From an uncultured Ardenticatenia bacterium (GTDB taxonomy: Bacteria > Chloroflexota > Anaerolineae > Promineifilales > Promineifilaceae), in NCBI GenBank assembly GCA_937858165.1, contig CALLZA010000449.1, positions 1 to 5,544 of the forward strand: a stretch of DNA of 5,544 nt, given 5' to 3'. This document shows positions 4,441 to 5,544 of the stretch, in pieces. A model generated the notes under the pieces. That model had not been told where the DNA came from and did not search any database. It was given only the letters and a program-made list of their open reading frames with translations. Made by a program: the position numbers and the translations under genes. The first letter of the stretch is position 1. The number at the start of each line of letters is the position of its first letter.

Positions 4441-5323
4441 TGACCAAACAACTGATCATATTCGGTACGGCTGTCATGGTCACCGCTCTGGGGCTGCTGC
4501 TCCTGTGGCAGTTCCGCCTCGTCTTTGTCTACGTCCTGTTCTCCTTGGCGCTGGCCGCAGCGATACGCCCTCTGGCCAAGCGCCTGGCAGGGCGTAGCCG
4601 GGTCAAACGGCTGGGTCTGCTGCTACTCTTCCTGCTGGCTCTGGGCGGGTTCTTGGTTGGGTTTGCCCTGAGCGTCACCGAAGCGGCCGGAGAAGTACAG
4701 CGGCTGGCCGGCCAGGTATCGGTTCAGGATGAGTGGCAGCAGCCAGGCTGGCTGGTCGGCACAGCGTTTCAAGAGATACTCGATGAGCGGTTGCCGGCGC
4801 CGAGTGTGCTCTTCGGTGCGTTGACCGGCGATCAAGGGCAGCTTGTGCTGCCGACGCTGTTTGGGTTCACGCAGAATATCATCAGCGTCGTGAGCGCTGC
4901 TCTGGTCATCCTGTTCCTGAGCATCTATTGGGGCGTTGACCAGGTTCATTTCGAACGGCTGTGGCTCTCGCTGCTGCCGGTGGGCTGGCGCGCCCGCGTG
5001 CGCGACATCTGGCGGACGACCGAGCCGGAACTCGGCGCTTACATCCGCAATGCGGCTATCCGTAGCGTTCTGGCCGGTCTTCTGCTGGGTCTGGGCTATT
5101 GGGCGCTTGGATCGCCGTACCCGGCGCTGCTGGCGCTGATCGGCGCTCTGGCGCTGCTGATCCCTATGGTGGGGGTCGCACTCGCCGTCATCGCGCCACT
5201 GCTGGTGGGCTTGCTGACCAGCGTCCAACTCAGCCTGTTCACAGTACTATTTACGATCGCGGTCTTGGCAGCCTTGAAGCTATGGGTTGAGCCACGCCTC
5301 TTCAGACGCGGTCACTATAATCC
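4440..5323 (+). CDS. Divergent AI-2E family transporter, 3' end missing
   Basis: The first 294 codons of a second AI-2E-type permease are present; the contig ends in adapter before the stop. The in-frame continuation after N294 (PCLLYTSPSPRD...) is adapter-encoded and must be removed. Helices appear near 5-23, 26-45 and 57-80. A soluble segment follows (about 81-140), then a helix ending SIYWGVD (161-167), then YIRNAAIRSVLAGLLLG and a hydrophobic stretch to about 280. The order matches the permease upstream. By eye, however, the conserved acidic residue in the EAVPLVGP motif is replaced (LLIPMVG, L239), and the QQLENSLLVPR segment becomes LKLWVEPR, so the usual Glu-Asn pair is Leu-Lys (279-280). 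It starts inside the stop of the first permease with no strong ribosome site of its own, so translation is coupled. Roughly 50-70 C-terminal residues are probably missing. Loss of these residues suggests altered transport or a partner-subunit role, which is inference. Confidence 0.87.
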
Positions 5324-5389
5324 CTGTCTCTTATACACATCTCCGAGCCCACGAGACCGTACTAGATCTCGTATGCCGTCTTCTGCTTG
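5324..5389. other. Nextera adapter / i7 index / P7, reverse orientation (artefact)
   Basis: This is the exact reverse complement of 94-159. The mosaic end CTGTCTCTTATACACATCT is at 5324-5342, CCGAGCCCACGAGAC at 5343-5357, index CGTACTAG at 5358-5365, and the P7 complement at 5366-5389. The same index at both ends means both come from one library and were added by read-through. Insert ends at 5323. Confidence 0.98.
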
Positions 5390-5544
5390 AAAAAAAAAAA
5401 GTCAAACAAAAATAAAAACTGAGCAACACTAATAGACGCAACTAAATGCAGCGCAAATCCTACCATTACCATAGAACGGAGTAACAAAACTCACAGCGAT
5501 GGCAAAGCTATAGCGTATGAACTGTCTCGACTCGAGTTACACAA
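5390..5544. other. Poly-A and non-genomic read-through sequence
   Basis: Eleven A residues (5390-5400) directly follow the P7 end, then AT-rich, motif-free sequence runs to the window end. Poly-A followed by nonsense is what Illumina base-calling yields after the template ends. No gene, repeat or known vector sequence is recognised; the composition is unlike the insert. Confidence 0.9.

Noticed and set aside
4623..5228. 201-residue minus-strand open frame opposite the second permease
   Set aside because: Gln/Arg-rich low-complexity translation, the expected complement of a Leu/Ala-rich membrane gene.
3145..5323. Calling the permeases AI-2 quorum-sensing exporters
   Set aside because: The family name is historical and members have varied or unknown substrates. 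No luxS or lsr gene is present, so only family membership is claimed.
94..5389. 66-bp perfect terminal inverted repeats suggesting a transposon or insertion sequence
   Set aside because: Both repeats are Illumina P7 plus index plus Nextera adapter. The Tn5 mosaic end is from library preparation, and no transposase gene lies between them.

Overview
The window is a metagenomic-style contig whose two ends are sequencing artefact. Bases 94-159 and 5324-5389 are perfect reverse complements: Illumina P7 sequence, an 8-base index and the Nextera read-2 adapter with the 19-bp Tn5 mosaic end. Outside them lie poly-T/poly-A and about 70 bp (left) and 144 bp (right) of sequence with no recognisable content, as expected when reads run past the end of a library molecule. 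Only 160-5323 (5164 bp) should be treated as biological. Both outermost genes are therefore cut off and fused in frame to adapter-derived codons.

The insert is GC-rich bacterial DNA with every convincing gene on the + strand, good Shine-Dalgarno sites and many overlapping stop/start codons. The mix of a NarL/DesK-type two-component pair, a stand-alone receiver, a YtxH-like protein and tandem AI-2E permeases would fit a Chloroflexota (Anaerolineae-like) genome. That placement is an impression from protein style, not a demonstrated assignment.

Layout. (1) 161-1038: the C-terminal end of a HATPase_c sensor kinase, overlapping by ATGA a complete LuxR/NarL-family response regulator. (2) 1039-1253: a 215-bp gap with a pyrimidine-rich stretch and a small GC hairpin, probably separating two transcription units. 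(3) 1260-2244: a small beta-rich protein of unknown function, a small YozE/SAM-like protein, and a receiver-only protein overlapping the latter by ATGA. (4) 2330-2458: a 42-residue lysine-rich protein with an excellent ribosome site, followed by a 116-bp gap with a long imperfect hairpin. (5) 2575-5323: a YtxH-like membrane protein, a 67-residue hypothetical, a complete AI-2E-family permease with an unusual coiled-coil tail, and a second, divergent and truncated AI-2E-family permease. These four are joined by TGATG overlaps or a one-base gap, so they are very likely co-transcribed and translationally coupled.

The first block is a signal-transduction pair whose sensor input is lost off the contig. 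The second looks like a small-protein/envelope cluster in which a receiver-only protein may carry phosphate signals, and two permease paralogues may work together. No mobile element, CRISPR array, tRNA or rRNA was seen. I do not see clear evidence of a wholly new system. The most distinctive biology is the tandem permease pair, one member lacking the family's usual acidic motif residues and the other carrying a coiled-coil tail, together with the small genes in front of them.
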